Assembly: GCA_023412915.1 (NCBI GenBank)
Contig: JAEZRE010000024.1
Coordinates: forward strand, 88,776-152,775
Source of the DNA: Bacillota bacterium
Lineage (GTDB): Bacteria > Bacillota > Clostridia > Acetivibrionales > DTU013
Direction: 5' to 3'
DNA length: 64,000 nucleotides
The position numbers and the translations under genes are program-made. Position 1 is the first letter of the stretch. Each line of letters opens with the position of its first letter. The notes below the pieces were generated by a model that was not told the DNA's origin, made no database searches, and saw only the letters and a list, made by a program, of their open reading frames with translations. Below, piece by piece: positions 33,401 to 41,378 of the stretch.

Positions 33401-35426
33401 CGGTAAAATAGTCCTTCCAGCTTACATCGGTTATTTTATCGAATTCTACGGTGACGGTCGGGCTGGGAGGATTCGCGTTTTCATTGTCTGTCTGGCTAAG
33501 GTTTGCAGGGACCGGAACATCGGGTTCCATACCGTCGAGCGTAGTGAAGCTTGTTATTATGGAATGCTCGGATTCCTGGTCTTTGGATTGGACCGGATCG
33601 AGGTCGCCCTTGGTTGTATACATCTGAAGATAATACACCGTATTGGGGAGCAGAAAGTCAGGGTAACCGTCGGCATTGGGCAAACCGGCGCCTATAGCCC
33701 CCATGTTCGTTTCTTTCGTAAATAGGTCAAAGCCGCCAAGCGTGTATTCGAGCTTTCCATTATTAACAGTGATACTTGGAGACAATGCGCTGACGTCCTT
33801 TACCAGCCGGTATTTGACATCATATTTCTTGTCTCCCCACGGCTTTCCGTTTACGGAGATCGGAACCTGCTCGTCAAGATCTGACTGGCTGGTGGACAAA
33901 AGGAAGTGGAAGTACAGGTCGTTCTTTATCGTATCCCAGTCAAGATTGGCCGGTAGATCCCATGAGAGCTTGACGGCAGATGAGGTCACCTGAACCGTAA
34001 CGGGCGCCGCTGCCCCAATCGCCGGGAAAGTGACGTTCCTGGCGTCCGGGACCATGTCCACGACAGTGATACCTGTCGGGAGCGGAGGCCTGCTTGAATC
34101 ATCCGCGGGCTTGTATTGCATGGATAGTGACTCGAGCCTGTATTCAGGGCTGTCGGAGGTGACTACGATCTTGTAGGCTCTCTCGTTTTGAGAGTCCCCG
34201 CCCTTTATACTCTCTATGATATAAGGATCGTCATAGTTGGAACCGACGAGCTTCTCCATATTGGGGCTGCCGTCTATCTGTATGTCGTAATAGAGCTTCG
34301 GAAGGTTCTTGCTGCCCTGATCCACTTTATATATCTTGATATAAAGATTATTTGCGGTGTCCTTCGTTATTTCGAACCGGATAGGAGTGCTGGCGAAATT
34401 AGTCAGCAGGTTCTCATCCCGGACGTTCAATTTTCCCGCGTTGTCCGGATCCCCACTCGACAGGGCCGTTACTTTCACTCCGGCGGTACTCTTCAAAATT
34501 GGTTTGATATTCATGTTATAAACCGTGCCCGGCAGGATATCGCCATCGGGCAGGATATTTGCGGCATTATCGGCAGGCCCAGGTGTGGGTACGGAAGAAT
34601 TTTCGTCCTCCCTGCCCCATAGCTCAAAGCTCATGAAACCCAGCGCGTCGGGAGCTGTGATTGAAGCCTTTACGTCCGGACTTCCGGAAACACTGGCGGA
34701 ATAGGTCGATTCGCCTGTCCTGGTTATAATGAGGTCCTTCTTTACATTATCTTCGACAGTAAGATTTATCTCATAGCTTTGCGACGCTATATTAATACCG
34801 GTCCCGTAGATATCATTCAAACAATTGGCCATGTATGCGGGCACTTCGTCGCTGCCGAACCGAAGGAAGCTGTTGTTGCCTTCGTCCGGATCGACGTCGG
34901 GATAGATAGTACGATTGGGATCATAGAAGATCCTTGCTTCTTTCCACCTGAGCTTCAATTTGGGGTATACGCCAGACTCGAGACCGCCGCCTGTTACCGC
35001 TCTGCTGCTCTGGTCCAAAGCTCTCGAATAGAAGGTTATAGCGGGAAGATAAAAAAGCAATCCCTGTCCGATCGGGTCCCCCGAGGGGTTGTCATCGTCA
35101 TCGACCGCGCCATAGACGGTTACGCGGATATCGTATATATAATCGGGCTTCAGTCCTGTGATTGCCGCCGTATTTTTTCCGACAACGGTCTGCTTCATGG
35201 CTGTGGCCGTATTATCGGCATTCGGGGTATGGTAGGTGATCTCCGCCGCTTTTGCATCGGGCAGCTGGCTCCAATTGAAATTCAGAGTTCCGTTGGAGTA
35301 GGAAACGATCGCCATCCTGACCGACGTGAGCTCCGCCGCAAACACCGGGATCACCGAACCGCCTATTATGCTGTATAGAAACACTGCGATCAAAACCGCA
35401 GCTACCGAGCTTCTGAAAGATTTCAT
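30435..35426 (-). CDS. Giant exported fibronectin-III/SLH protein (1,663 aa)
   Basis: A signal peptide (about residues 1-30, ending PVFAAE) is followed by roughly seven Fn3-like modules, marked by repeats such as LKPDYIYDIRV, LLPNTVYYLQM, LLPNTTYYVKV and LKSNTKYYIKV. A region of about 200 residues without obvious Fn3 signature comes next, then a C-terminal SLH block. An upstream ATG at 35477 is in frame, but GGAGG ten bases before the ATG at 35426 and the placement of the signal peptide favour the latter. It is the first gene of a two-gene operon of related surface proteins, inserted upstream of ywmB. Confidence 0.9.
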   Translation of the reverse strand: MKSFRSSVAAVLIAVFLYSIIGGSVIPVFAAELTSVRMAIVSYSNGTLNFNWSQLPDAKAAEITYHTPNADNTATAMKQTVVGKNTAAITGLKPDYIYDIRVTVYGAVDDDDNPSGDPIGQGLLFYLPAITFYSRALDQSSRAVTGGGLESGVYPKLKLRWKEARIFYDPNRTIYPDVDPDEGNNSFLRFGSDEVPAYMANCLNDIYGTGINIASQSYEINLTVEDNVKKDLIITRTGESTYSASVSGSPDVKASITAPDALGFMSFELWGREDENSSVPTPGPADNAANILPDGDILPGTVYNMNIKPILKSTAGVKVTALSSGDPDNAGKLNVRDENLLTNFASTPIRFEITKDTANNLYIKIYKVDQGSKNLPKLYYDIQIDGSPNMEKLVGSNYDDPYIIESIKGGDSQNERAYKIVVTSDSPEYRLESLSMQYKPADDSSRPPLPTGITVVDMVPDARNVTFPAIGAAAPVTVQVTSSAVKLSWDLPANLDWDTIKNDLYFHFLLSTSQSDLDEQVPISVNGKPWGDKKYDVKYRLVKDVSALSPSITVNNGKLEYTLGGFDLFTKETNMGAIGAGLPNADGYPDFLLPNTVYYLQMYTTKGDLDPVQSKDQESEHSIITSFTTLDGMEPDVPVPANLSQTDNENANPPSPTVTVEFDKITDVSWKDYFTVYNGSKYDSYVYYDVYMNTAATTTRSAFTLIGTTQYRGNDVDFTGDNVPESTYVKAAISQFSDPDSAAYRLFGPALLPNTTYYVKVKARLVIKNKTDPDDVETRESIFTSVLPVTTKTSGVTPPDDNQIKPLAPIDFSIAENSAGDLMVSGESVTFTWSRKTNEKNVIYQIIKTSSKTGPNGVAADYAHDPEYQSFLEAYKDHPVNGMTVTNGAIYLNPEPSSEDDGRVGYTFTVDRSMFPNKVYYFSLKAVRTDDHGSLLEPSSESVWVSIPVTTLLIEKPSSLEAVINSELGFYWTDATVGLTAEDYKIYLKGPSDADFKLMNRSQATIVKDSDGKTYYGRIFGLKADTYYDIRVTKGVSTSVYEKIGVKTRDANHELEVMWVGKPLDSHAWYELAIVEEGGSEYTVLNASDLEQYFDKDGNAQPYYKEETIRTINSDEIYYHAKIKSVNVVLPGGVVTKQPLKSNTKYYIKVRAVKVDAVNDDFIAYSKYEGPVDIRTEFNQGDYDNTDRGEQVKAIFLDKMEELEKGYFWVVDTADSQTVCILLKGERVSDAMRNTASDSFTIDMTALSENIETDEIYVPANVIRTMNSTNRSLVIKTPGTELLLRPTTLDASADGQFKALTSRQEVKDLYVKLTVSRTEASTPALPANLRKVSEVNELGTQAMGLSKTDKDVAQLIHDKLYDKDTGLVSEMLNLLETAYVGSGTGSKSLIDQYTQNLIDKIQSDLAVYISQTVSSYRIANAVTDITAFDAPVSANVSFTGGSGVKVPYALYAGSALWQKITVSTVLGSSSLRFNLIKTGRFVVTTANTSTGAVPGGHWSGSFITELSSKYDLSDVFPGMQTNFMPDNKATCSEVVLLYEVVTGRTTEDAGLNIRQKNTKLGLDSILNPNLLQKNIKREETAAVLLKLFSAKKGVNASAIRPGGRSSIKDENSMDEAFYQPVVVIVDMKIMELDGNGKFNPKTAMTRAEVVAAFTKLLKQTGDL

Positions 35427-35680
35427 AGCCGTAATACCTCCAACCGGACTACAAGTATCCGCAAATATTGATTTCACAGTCTTTGCTGACTGCAGACATC
35501 AAGGTGCACTTCAATGGTTATATCGGCAGAACGATCCATTAATTTAACATAATCCGGGATCAAACGAAAGTGATATTTTTGCCTGCATGGCCATAGTTAA
35601 TGATTGCAAAGCCAAAGCATTTGTTATATATTTACATTATTAGGGTGATAGTGACATTTATCGTTGGAAGGGGGCGAAAT

Positions 35681-36208
35681 ATGCCGACGGGGCTCATAAT
35701 ACTTGCGGTAATATTGACCGCGGCAGTAATGTGCGATATCCTGCATTACAGAATCAGCAACGCTATTGTGGCCACGGGCCTTTTCGCGGGCTTTTTGATG
35801 AGTTTTCTGACCGATGGGATCGGCGGGCTGATGAAATCGGTATTGGGAGCGGTGCTGCCGGCATTATTGTTATTTGCACTTTTTGCGCTCAGGATGCTCG
35901 GCGCGGGCGATATCAAGCTGCTTTGCACAGTCGGAGCCATTATGGGCGCTGAGTTCACAGCTTATGCAGCGGCTTTTTCCTTTTTGGCAGGGGGAATCAT
36001 GGCCGTCGTAATAATGCTTGCCAGAGGCAATGCCAGTAAAAGGTTCGCTTTTGTGGCCGTATATCTGAAAACTGTCTTTTTGACACAGTCCTTCGTTCCT
36101 TATACTGACTTCAATGATAAAAGCGACGGCGCCAAGTTCCGTTTCACGCCGGCCATCGCTGTCGGGTGTCTGGTACAGGCGCTTCCGATTCTGATTCCCG
36201 GCATATAA
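35681..36208 (+). CDS. A24-type prepilin peptidase
   Basis: A 175-residue membrane aspartyl protease that cleaves type IV prepilin-like leaders. Both catalytic aspartates are present: one in VMCDILHYRI and one in the GAGDIKLL motif. It has about five membrane segments and lacks the N-terminal methylase domain of PilD, so it is of the short TadV/CpaA type. The start at 35681 has GAAGGGGG upstream; the frame is open further upstream to 35600. No pilin or assembly genes are in the window. Confidence 0.88.
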   Translation: MPTGLIILAVILTAAVMCDILHYRISNAIVATGLFAGFLMSFLTDGIGGLMKSVLGAVLPALLLFALFALRMLGAGDIKLLCTVGAIMGAEFTAYAAAFSFLAGGIMAVVIMLARGNASKRFAFVAVYLKTVFLTQSFVPYTDFNDKSDGAKFRFTPAIAVGCLVQALPILIPGI

Positions 36209-36274
36209 TCAAACGATACTATTGCAGCACCTACGTTCTCGCCTCCGGCAGGGCTGTTCCTGAATGCGGCAGCG

Positions 36275-36580
36275 CTACGCCTTTTTGCTGACGATTATCT
36301 GATTCCTCCCATTTCTGAAGGTTTTTCTGACTTCGAAACCGCGCATGACCAGAGTATCATATATTTCGTCCGTCTGATGGAAGTAATTGTTTCCTATATC
36401 CAATACCAGCGTTTCACCGGGCTTCAATTCGTTGGAAAGCTCGTTCAGGGTCGATTCCATTTGCAGGCTCTCAGCATTGATAGTCCTGTCCCCGACAGTT
36501 TCATCATACCTTGGATCGGCGCTCCTGCTGTTATCGAAAGTATTTTTCTTATCCATATAATGATTATTATGATATGACAT
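36275..36580 (-). CDS. Small hydrophilic protein, unknown function
   Basis: A 101-residue protein starting at an ATG with GGAGG nine bases upstream. The N-terminal 50 residues are polar and His/Asn/Asp-rich; the C-terminal half (KPGETLVLDIGNNYFHQTDEIYDTL, then VRKTFRNGRNQIIV) looks like a small alpha/beta fold. I do not recognise the family. It stands alone between convergent and divergent neighbours. Confidence 0.65.
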   Translation of the reverse strand: MSYHNNHYMDKKNTFDNSRSADPRYDETVGDRTINAESLQMESTLNELSNELKPGETLVLDIGNNYFHQTDEIYDTLVMRGFEVRKTFRNGRNQIIVSKKA

Positions 36581-36825
36581 ATGCAGTATCCTCCGTTTTG
36601 TTTGTTTTGCCCTTGTAATTGTTCAAGTCCGGGGTTGTGTTTTATATTTCCGGTTTATGATATAGTATCCTCAAAGACCGAGGATAGTATATTCCTTCGG
36701 CGGAATTCATGGTCGTGCGAAATATATTGCGAAAACACATAGCCAACTATATTATGATAAATCATGATATAGTATTGTCATAAAAGCAAAATAATATATA
36801 GAAGATTTATCTCAGGCGGGGTAAC
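36581..36825. other. 245-base divergent promoter region
   Basis: AT-rich spacer before aroK and the small hydrophilic gene. A TTGTCA at about 36775 with AT-rich hexamers downstream could be part of the aroK promoter, but I cannot define it well. Confidence 0.35.
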
Positions 36826-37347
36826 ATGGAAAACAAGAACATAGTACTCACCGGAATGCCCGGAGCAGGCAAAAGCACAGTGGGAGTGCTGCTTGCGAAA
36901 GCGCTGAGGATGCCGTTCATCGATACGGACCTGCTGATACAGAAGCAGGAGAACTGTTATCTTCAGGAGTTGCTTGATTCACGCGGTTTGGACGGTTTTA
37001 TAAAAATTGAAGAAACCGTCGTTCTCGGACTTGATGTTGAAGGCCACGTAATAGCAACTGGCGGAAGCGTAATCTACAGCGAGGCTGCAATACGCCACCT
37101 GAAGGCTCACGGTATAGTTGTTTATCTTAATACGAAAATGTATCAGCTGGAACGCAGGCTTAAGAATGCAAGGACGCGCGGCATCGCAATGAAGAACGGT
37201 CAAACGCTTAAAATGCTGTACGGCGAGAGGATTCCTCTTTACAGGAGATATGCAGACGTTGAAATAGACTGTTCAAAAAAGCACATTGAAACCATAGTAA
37301 CCGAGATTTCACAAAAAATAAAAAATTTTTATTGGATAAATGAATAA
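36826..37347 (+). CDS. aroK: Shikimate kinase
   Basis: A 173-residue P-loop kinase phosphorylating shikimate in the chorismate pathway. Walker A GMPGAGKST is at residues 10-18, the shikimate-binding FIDTD (D33, D35) follows, and the adenine/shikimate loop reads IATGGSV, where many homologues have three glycines. The RxxLY segment (GERIPLYRRYADV) is the usual lid/C-terminal signature. It is a stand-alone gene with its own terminator; no other aromatic pathway genes are nearby. Confidence 0.9.
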   Translation: MENKNIVLTGMPGAGKSTVGVLLAKALRMPFIDTDLLIQKQENCYLQELLDSRGLDGFIKIEETVVLGLDVEGHVIATGGSVIYSEAAIRHLKAHGIVVYLNTKMYQLERRLKNARTRGIAMKNGQTLKMLYGERIPLYRRYADVEIDCSKKHIETIVTEISQKIKNFYWINE

Positions 37348-37411
37348 AAAGTGCTAAGGAGGGTCAATACTATTACTGACCTCACAAAATACATTTTGAC
37401 CCCCTTTACAT

Positions 37412-37440
37412 GGTTAGTCGCCAGACTAACCAACTTTTTT
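37412..37440 (+). terminator. Rho-independent terminator after aroK
   Basis: GGTTAGTC pairs with GACTAACC around four bases, followed by AAC and six T residues. Confidence 0.85.
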
Positions 37441-37472
37441 GCCCTTTTTCAGATTGAACCTGAAAACGCAAT

Positions 37473-37511
37473 AAAAAATGCCGAAACCGATCAGCTCAGT
37501 CGCGGCATTTT
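37473..37511 (-). terminator. Terminator after the LiaI-like gene
   Basis: On the minus strand AAAATGCCG pairs with CGGCATTTT around a 19-base loop and is followed by a T-run. Confidence 0.7.
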
Positions 37512-37547
37512 ATAAAATCAATCGATTTTCCAGACAAATGCTTTTAC

Positions 37548-38066
37548 TTACCAGTTCCCCGATTTCGTTCTGTTCTTTCCGAACACCATCACAAGTCCGC
37601 CAAGTACCAGCACGACCGGTATTACAAAGCCAAGATCGATAGCTCCGAGGAAGAACCTGAAAGTCATTACGATGAAGCTGCATACAGCTATGCCGCCCAG
37701 GATACCGATTGCTATCATCAGTCCCCTCGGCCTTCCTATGTGTACATACAGCTGGAACAAGCCGATAGCAACCGCGAGGACGTATATAGGCCAGGTATAT
37801 GCCGCAAAATGCCAATTCGTTGCGACTTCGAAGAAAAACAGCACGCCGCAGGTTGTAAGAATTCCGCCGGGTACGAGCAGTCCGGGAGCCTTCAGTGAAA
37901 TGTAGTAGGCAAGCTCGAAACCTGCGCCTAGCAACAGTACTATTATCGGCCAGAAGTCATCGGCACCCAGTGTAAAAAACGATCTGTTGAACAGAAAACG
38001 AGCACAAAGAAGGACGGCGCCGATTATGACAAGCAGTCCTCCAAGCATTGATTCACTCTTCTTCAT
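37548..38066 (-). CDS. LiaI/LiaF-type small membrane protein (DUF5668-like)
   Basis: A 172-residue protein with five to six hydrophobic segments, opening with the LGGLLVIIGAVLLCARFLF segment and a WPIIVLLLGAGFEL motif typical of the LiaI/LiaF transmembrane domain. Such proteins are part of envelope-stress systems, but no LiaRS or Psp genes are adjacent. The ATG at 38066 has GGAGG eight bases upstream; the track frame opens a little further upstream. Function not determined. Confidence 0.7.
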   Translation of the reverse strand: MKKSESMLGGLLVIIGAVLLCARFLFNRSFFTLGADDFWPIIVLLLGAGFELAYYISLKAPGLLVPGGILTTCGVLFFFEVATNWHFAAYTWPIYVLAVAIGLFQLYVHIGRPRGLMIAIGILGGIAVCSFIVMTFRFFLGAIDLGFVIPVVLVLGGLVMVFGKNRTKSGNW

Positions 38067-38167
38067 ATATTTTACCTCCAATAAATTAGTAACAAGTGTG
38101 TTACATCAGATAATACTCGGAACTAAAATATATGTCTGACATTTTTTTATCCTCAGAACGTCCGTTT

Positions 38168-38290
38168 TGTGGATAGGTCTATGTGGATAATGTTGATAAG
38201 TCTGTGCATAACACTGTTTTTGGGGATATAACACTGTGGATATTAATCTTTTGTTAATATTTCAGGCAAACTGCAGCTCATTTATTCACA
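38168..38290. promoter_or_regulatory. Cluster of DnaA-box-like sites
   Basis: Within 123 bases I count six 9-mers that match the DnaA box TTATCCACA (TGTGGATAA on the other strand) perfectly or with one mismatch: 38168, 38182 (perfect), 38191, 38203, 38235 and 38282. A short AT-rich stretch lies between the last two. dnaA and dnaN are not in the window, so this is more likely a DnaA-titration or regulatory cluster than oriC. Confidence 0.6.
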
Positions 38291-38409
38291 ACATTGACCG
38301 GTGCTCCACCCAAATAAGCCTTAATGATTCCGACCGTTATACCGGCCAGCCTCGCCCTCGCCTCCGCAGTGGCCCTTGCCAGGTGCGTGCTAATGATGCC
38401 TGGATCCAT
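38278..38409 (-). pseudogene. C-terminal remnant of a 2-hydroxyacid dehydrogenase
   Basis: A 43-codon frame whose sequence (starting MDPGIISTHLARATAEARAR and ending GGAPVNVVNK) looks like the last part of the NAD-binding domain of D-isomer-specific 2-hydroxyacid dehydrogenases (the usual TPHIAGATxEA motif, then NVVN). A stop codon precedes the ATG directly, so the rest of the enzyme is missing. It abuts the 3' end of the Nramp-related gene. Confidence 0.6.
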
Positions 38410-38422
38410 CTAGCCTGTTTTG

Positions 38423-39670
38423 TCAGAGTATCGAGGTAACAACCATCGTTACAGACAATGCGACAAGTATGCCGATAGTTGCCCAGCCGACCACGTTCAT
38501 CACTTTCTTATTAGTGTGTTCGCCCATTATTTCCTTATTATTTATTATAAGCATCATGCAGATCAATACAACCGGAAGCATGATACCGTTGAGCCTTTGT
38601 GACCACAGGGATATCTTGATGAGCGGCGTGCCGGGCAGAAGAATTATACCTGCGCTGATAGCTATGATAATCGTATACAACCAGTAAAACTGCGGCGCCT
38701 CATCCCACTTTTTGTCTATGCCCGCCTCGAAGCCAAAGGCCTCGCATACGTAGAAGGACGTGGCAACAGGCAGGATCGTAGCCGAAAATATCGACGCTAC
38801 AAGAAGACCAAACGCGAATACCTGCGACGCAAACGCGCCTGCAAACGGCTTCAACGCTTGTGCGGCAACACTTGCGTCCGTTATTTCCGTGCCCCTGCCG
38901 TTCGCGTATAAAGTTGAAGCGCAGGATACCACGATGAAAAACGCCACGACGACGGTCGCCACGCAGCCGGTCAGCACATCGAGCAGCGTAAACTTGTAAT
39001 CAGCCAGATTTAGCTTTTTCTCAGTTACGGCCGATTGCATGTAAAACAGCATCCAGGGCGCTATGGTTGTACCGATCAGCCCGATGATGGTGGAGATCGT
39101 TCCGAAATTCAATTCCATCTGCGGCCGCAGTATCGATGAGCCGATATCGCCCCAATCCGGGTGTCCCATCAGAGCCGAAACGATATAGGAAAGCAGTGCC
39201 AGGCTGAATGTGAGAAAAACACGTTCGGCGAATTTATATGTGCCCTTCACCACAAGTATCCAGACCGCAAAGGCTACCAGCGGCACCGAAATGTACTTGC
39301 TGACGCCGAATATGTTCATGCTGCCGGCAACACCGGCAAATTCGGTAGTGGTGTTTCCTATATCCGTGAAAAGCAGCGCGGAAAATATAAAAAATGTAAC
39401 CTTTACGCCCGCATTTTCGCGTATGAGGTCGGCAAGGCCCTTGCCCGTGACGATGCCCATGCGCGCGTTCATTTCCTGTACTACGAACAATACCACAAAT
39501 GCGGGTATAAGCGTCCAAATCAGATTATATCCATAGGTGGCGCCTGCCACCGAATAGGTCGTGATCCCTCCAACATCGTTGTCAACGCTGCCTGTGACGA
39601 TCCCGGGACCTAAAATGGAAAGAAACAATAAAAAGTTTCTCCAGAAATTGCTTTTGGTTCTAGCCGTCAT
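38423..39670 (-). CDS. nrmA: Nramp-related magnesium transporter
   Basis: A 415-residue membrane protein of the Nramp superfamily with about eleven membrane segments. Where transition-metal Nramps have DPGN in helix 1, this has DNDVGG (in GPGIVTGSVDNDVGG), and the helix 6 MPH motif is replaced by IAPWML, losing the metal-binding methionine. These changes mark the magnesium-transporting Nramp-related branch. It is the second gene of an M-box-controlled operon, which strongly supports Mg2+ uptake. The ATG at 39670 has GGGAGG eight bases upstream; the GTG at 39679 overlaps that site. Confidence 0.85.
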   Translation of the reverse strand: MTARTKSNFWRNFLLFLSILGPGIVTGSVDNDVGGITTYSVAGATYGYNLIWTLIPAFVVLFVVQEMNARMGIVTGKGLADLIRENAGVKVTFFIFSALLFTDIGNTTTEFAGVAGSMNIFGVSKYISVPLVAFAVWILVVKGTYKFAERVFLTFSLALLSYIVSALMGHPDWGDIGSSILRPQMELNFGTISTIIGLIGTTIAPWMLFYMQSAVTEKKLNLADYKFTLLDVLTGCVATVVVAFFIVVSCASTLYANGRGTEITDASVAAQALKPFAGAFASQVFAFGLLVASIFSATILPVATSFYVCEAFGFEAGIDKKWDEAPQFYWLYTIIIAISAGIILLPGTPLIKISLWSQRLNGIMLPVVLICMMLIINNKEIMGEHTNKKVMNVVGWATIGILVALSVTMVVTSIL

Positions 39671-39700
39671 CCTTTCCACCTCCCGTATTTACAATACTTT

Positions 39701-40951
39701 TTACAGCCTTCTCCTCCTTGACTTGATCAAAGTATCGATGACGTCGTCGATTATTACCATGCCCTGCATGACCGAGTTTTCATCCACTACGGGAACGGCG
39801 AGCAGACTATACTTCGATATTATCTCCGCGAGGGAGTTTATCTTGTCATGATCATAAATAAAGATGACTTTGGAATTCATTATCTCCTTGAGCTGTATTC
39901 CCGGCTCGGATATAACGATATCCCGCAGCGATACTGTCGCGACAAGCTTTTCTTCGTCGTCGAGAACATACAAATAATAAATGGTGTCCGACTCGGGCTT
40001 GAGCCTGCGCAGCTCCTCGAGCGTCTGGGCCACCGTGAGGTTTTCGTTGAAGGACATGTAATCGGTCGTCATGATACTGCCTACTTCGTTGTCGGGGTAT
40101 TCCATCAATTCCCTGATCTCGTCGGAAGACTCGGTCTCCATCTCGTTCAGCAGTTCTTCAGCCTTGTCATCCTCAACCTCGTCCAGCAGGTCTGCAGCTT
40201 CGTCAGCCGGCATAAGCTCAAGGACATTTGCCGCCTTCTCGGTCGAGATGCTTTCAATTATACTTACCTGGGCTTCCGGTTCGAGTTCCTCCAGAACGTC
40301 CGCGGCTTTCTCCTCGTCGAGCGAGGAAAATATTGCAACCTGGGTGTTATGGTCAAGGTCTTCAATGATGTCGGCCAGATCCGAAGGGTGCATCGTTAGC
40401 AGCTTGGTATGCTCCTTCGACAGCTTGATGCCCACGTGCGAAAACTCTACGGCGGCAACCTCGTCCCACAACATGAGCTGTCCCGGGATGCCAAAGCCAA
40501 AGGGCTTGAGTAGCTTTTTGAATAGCTTGGCTACTCCCAGCCTCCTAAGAAACCCTTCCATCCCTACGTCGACCGCAACCACGAATATCCCGCTCGAAAG
40601 CGTCGCAAGCCTTATATCGTTGACACGTACTACCTTCCTGCCATCTATGTCTACAAGCTGCCTGTCCAATACATTCCTGGCCAGCAGCTGCATATTTTCC
40701 TGAAGCTCGCCCAGTTCCACCGCGTTTATACACGAAACATCATACTGTCCGTTTATCTTTTCTATTGATATGCCGGAAAAGTCCAGGTTTTTCGTTTCAT
40801 TCCCATTTCTGACCACAACGCCTGTCACTTTAGGTCTTATGCTGTTCATGTCGACTATGAAGTCCCGTATTTTGCCGACATCGTTATTACCGGCGCAAAT
40901 GACCCTGCGTCCAAGGATTCGGCTCAGATAAAACGTAGACAAAGCTTTCAC
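39701..40951 (-). CDS. Soluble MgtE_N/CBS-domain protein of the magnesium operon
   Basis: A 416-residue protein without membrane segments. N-terminal PRC-barrel-like region (about 1-150, with VGKIRDFIVD), MgtE N-terminal superhelical domain (about 185-280, MHPSDLADIIEDL and repeated AADVLEEL/ELMPADEAADLLDEV units), and two CBS motifs (about 285-410). In MgtE channels these modules sense cytoplasmic Mg2+ and close the pore; here the pore is missing. With the Nramp-related gene downstream (gap of 30 bases) it may be its regulatory partner. GTG at 40951 with GGAGG eight bases upstream; the M-box precedes it. Confidence 0.88.
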   Translation of the reverse strand: MKALSTFYLSRILGRRVICAGNNDVGKIRDFIVDMNSIRPKVTGVVVRNGNETKNLDFSGISIEKINGQYDVSCINAVELGELQENMQLLARNVLDRQLVDIDGRKVVRVNDIRLATLSSGIFVVAVDVGMEGFLRRLGVAKLFKKLLKPFGFGIPGQLMLWDEVAAVEFSHVGIKLSKEHTKLLTMHPSDLADIIEDLDHNTQVAIFSSLDEEKAADVLEELEPEAQVSIIESISTEKAANVLELMPADEAADLLDEVEDDKAEELLNEMETESSDEIRELMEYPDNEVGSIMTTDYMSFNENLTVAQTLEELRRLKPESDTIYYLYVLDDEEKLVATVSLRDIVISEPGIQLKEIMNSKVIFIYDHDKINSLAEIISKYSLLAVPVVDENSVMQGMVIIDDVIDTLIKSRRRRL

Positions 40952-41030
40952 GAAAATCACCTCCGGCGGATAAACAATATTCTTAACTACTAAATGATAT
41001 AAATTCGTCCGGCTGGCCGGACGCGCGCAA

Positions 41031-41240
41031 TAAAAAAGAACCGTCAACGAAAGACAGTTCCTGTATATACTACCGGCACTTACCCTCGTTGAGCTTTGGC
41101 ACTATACAGCGTGGAGATTTACCTCATCTCAGCTACATTAAGTAAAACCTTAATCCGGTAGTACCTGTTGACCCATTGGCGTCTTTCGACATTTCCGGGC
41201 AGTAGCGTTTATCTGTATAGGAGCCTCACCTAACATAAGT
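41031..41240 (-). promoter_or_regulatory. M-box (ykoK leader) Mg2+ riboswitch with terminator
   Basis: On the minus strand the conserved M-box blocks occur in order: TTAGGTGAGGCTCCTATA, GCTACTGCCC, GACGCCAATGGG, and a closing stem near 41068. The expression platform is a terminator at 41031-41062 (GAACTGTC pairs with GACGGTTC, then six T residues). Bound Mg2+ should favour the terminator and switch off the transport genes downstream. Confidence 0.93.
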
Positions 41241-41255
41241 TATATGATTATTAAC

Positions 41256-41284
41256 ATATTACTCCTGATTTTGTCCATTTGCAA
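41256..41284 (-). promoter_or_regulatory. Sigma-A promoter of the M-box operon
   Basis: TTGCAA (41279-41284), 17 bases, TAATAT (41256-41261) on the minus strand, about 15 bases ahead of the aptamer. Confidence 0.6.
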
Positions 41285-41378
41285 CTATTTTGTGTATTAT
41301 TTTTATTTTATACGCCTTTACATCTCCTATAATAATTATCGCATTGATTTGCTCATGTTTTTAACGTATTTCACAGTT

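Noticed and set aside
37357..37395. GGAGGGTCAA...TTGACCCCC inverted repeat after aroK
   Set aside because: Short arms with a loop of about 20 bases and no T-run; the true terminator follows at 37412.
38168..38290. Chromosomal origin (oriC) at the DnaA-box cluster
   Set aside because: No dnaA, dnaN or other origin-linked genes, and most boxes carry a mismatch; a titration cluster is more likely.
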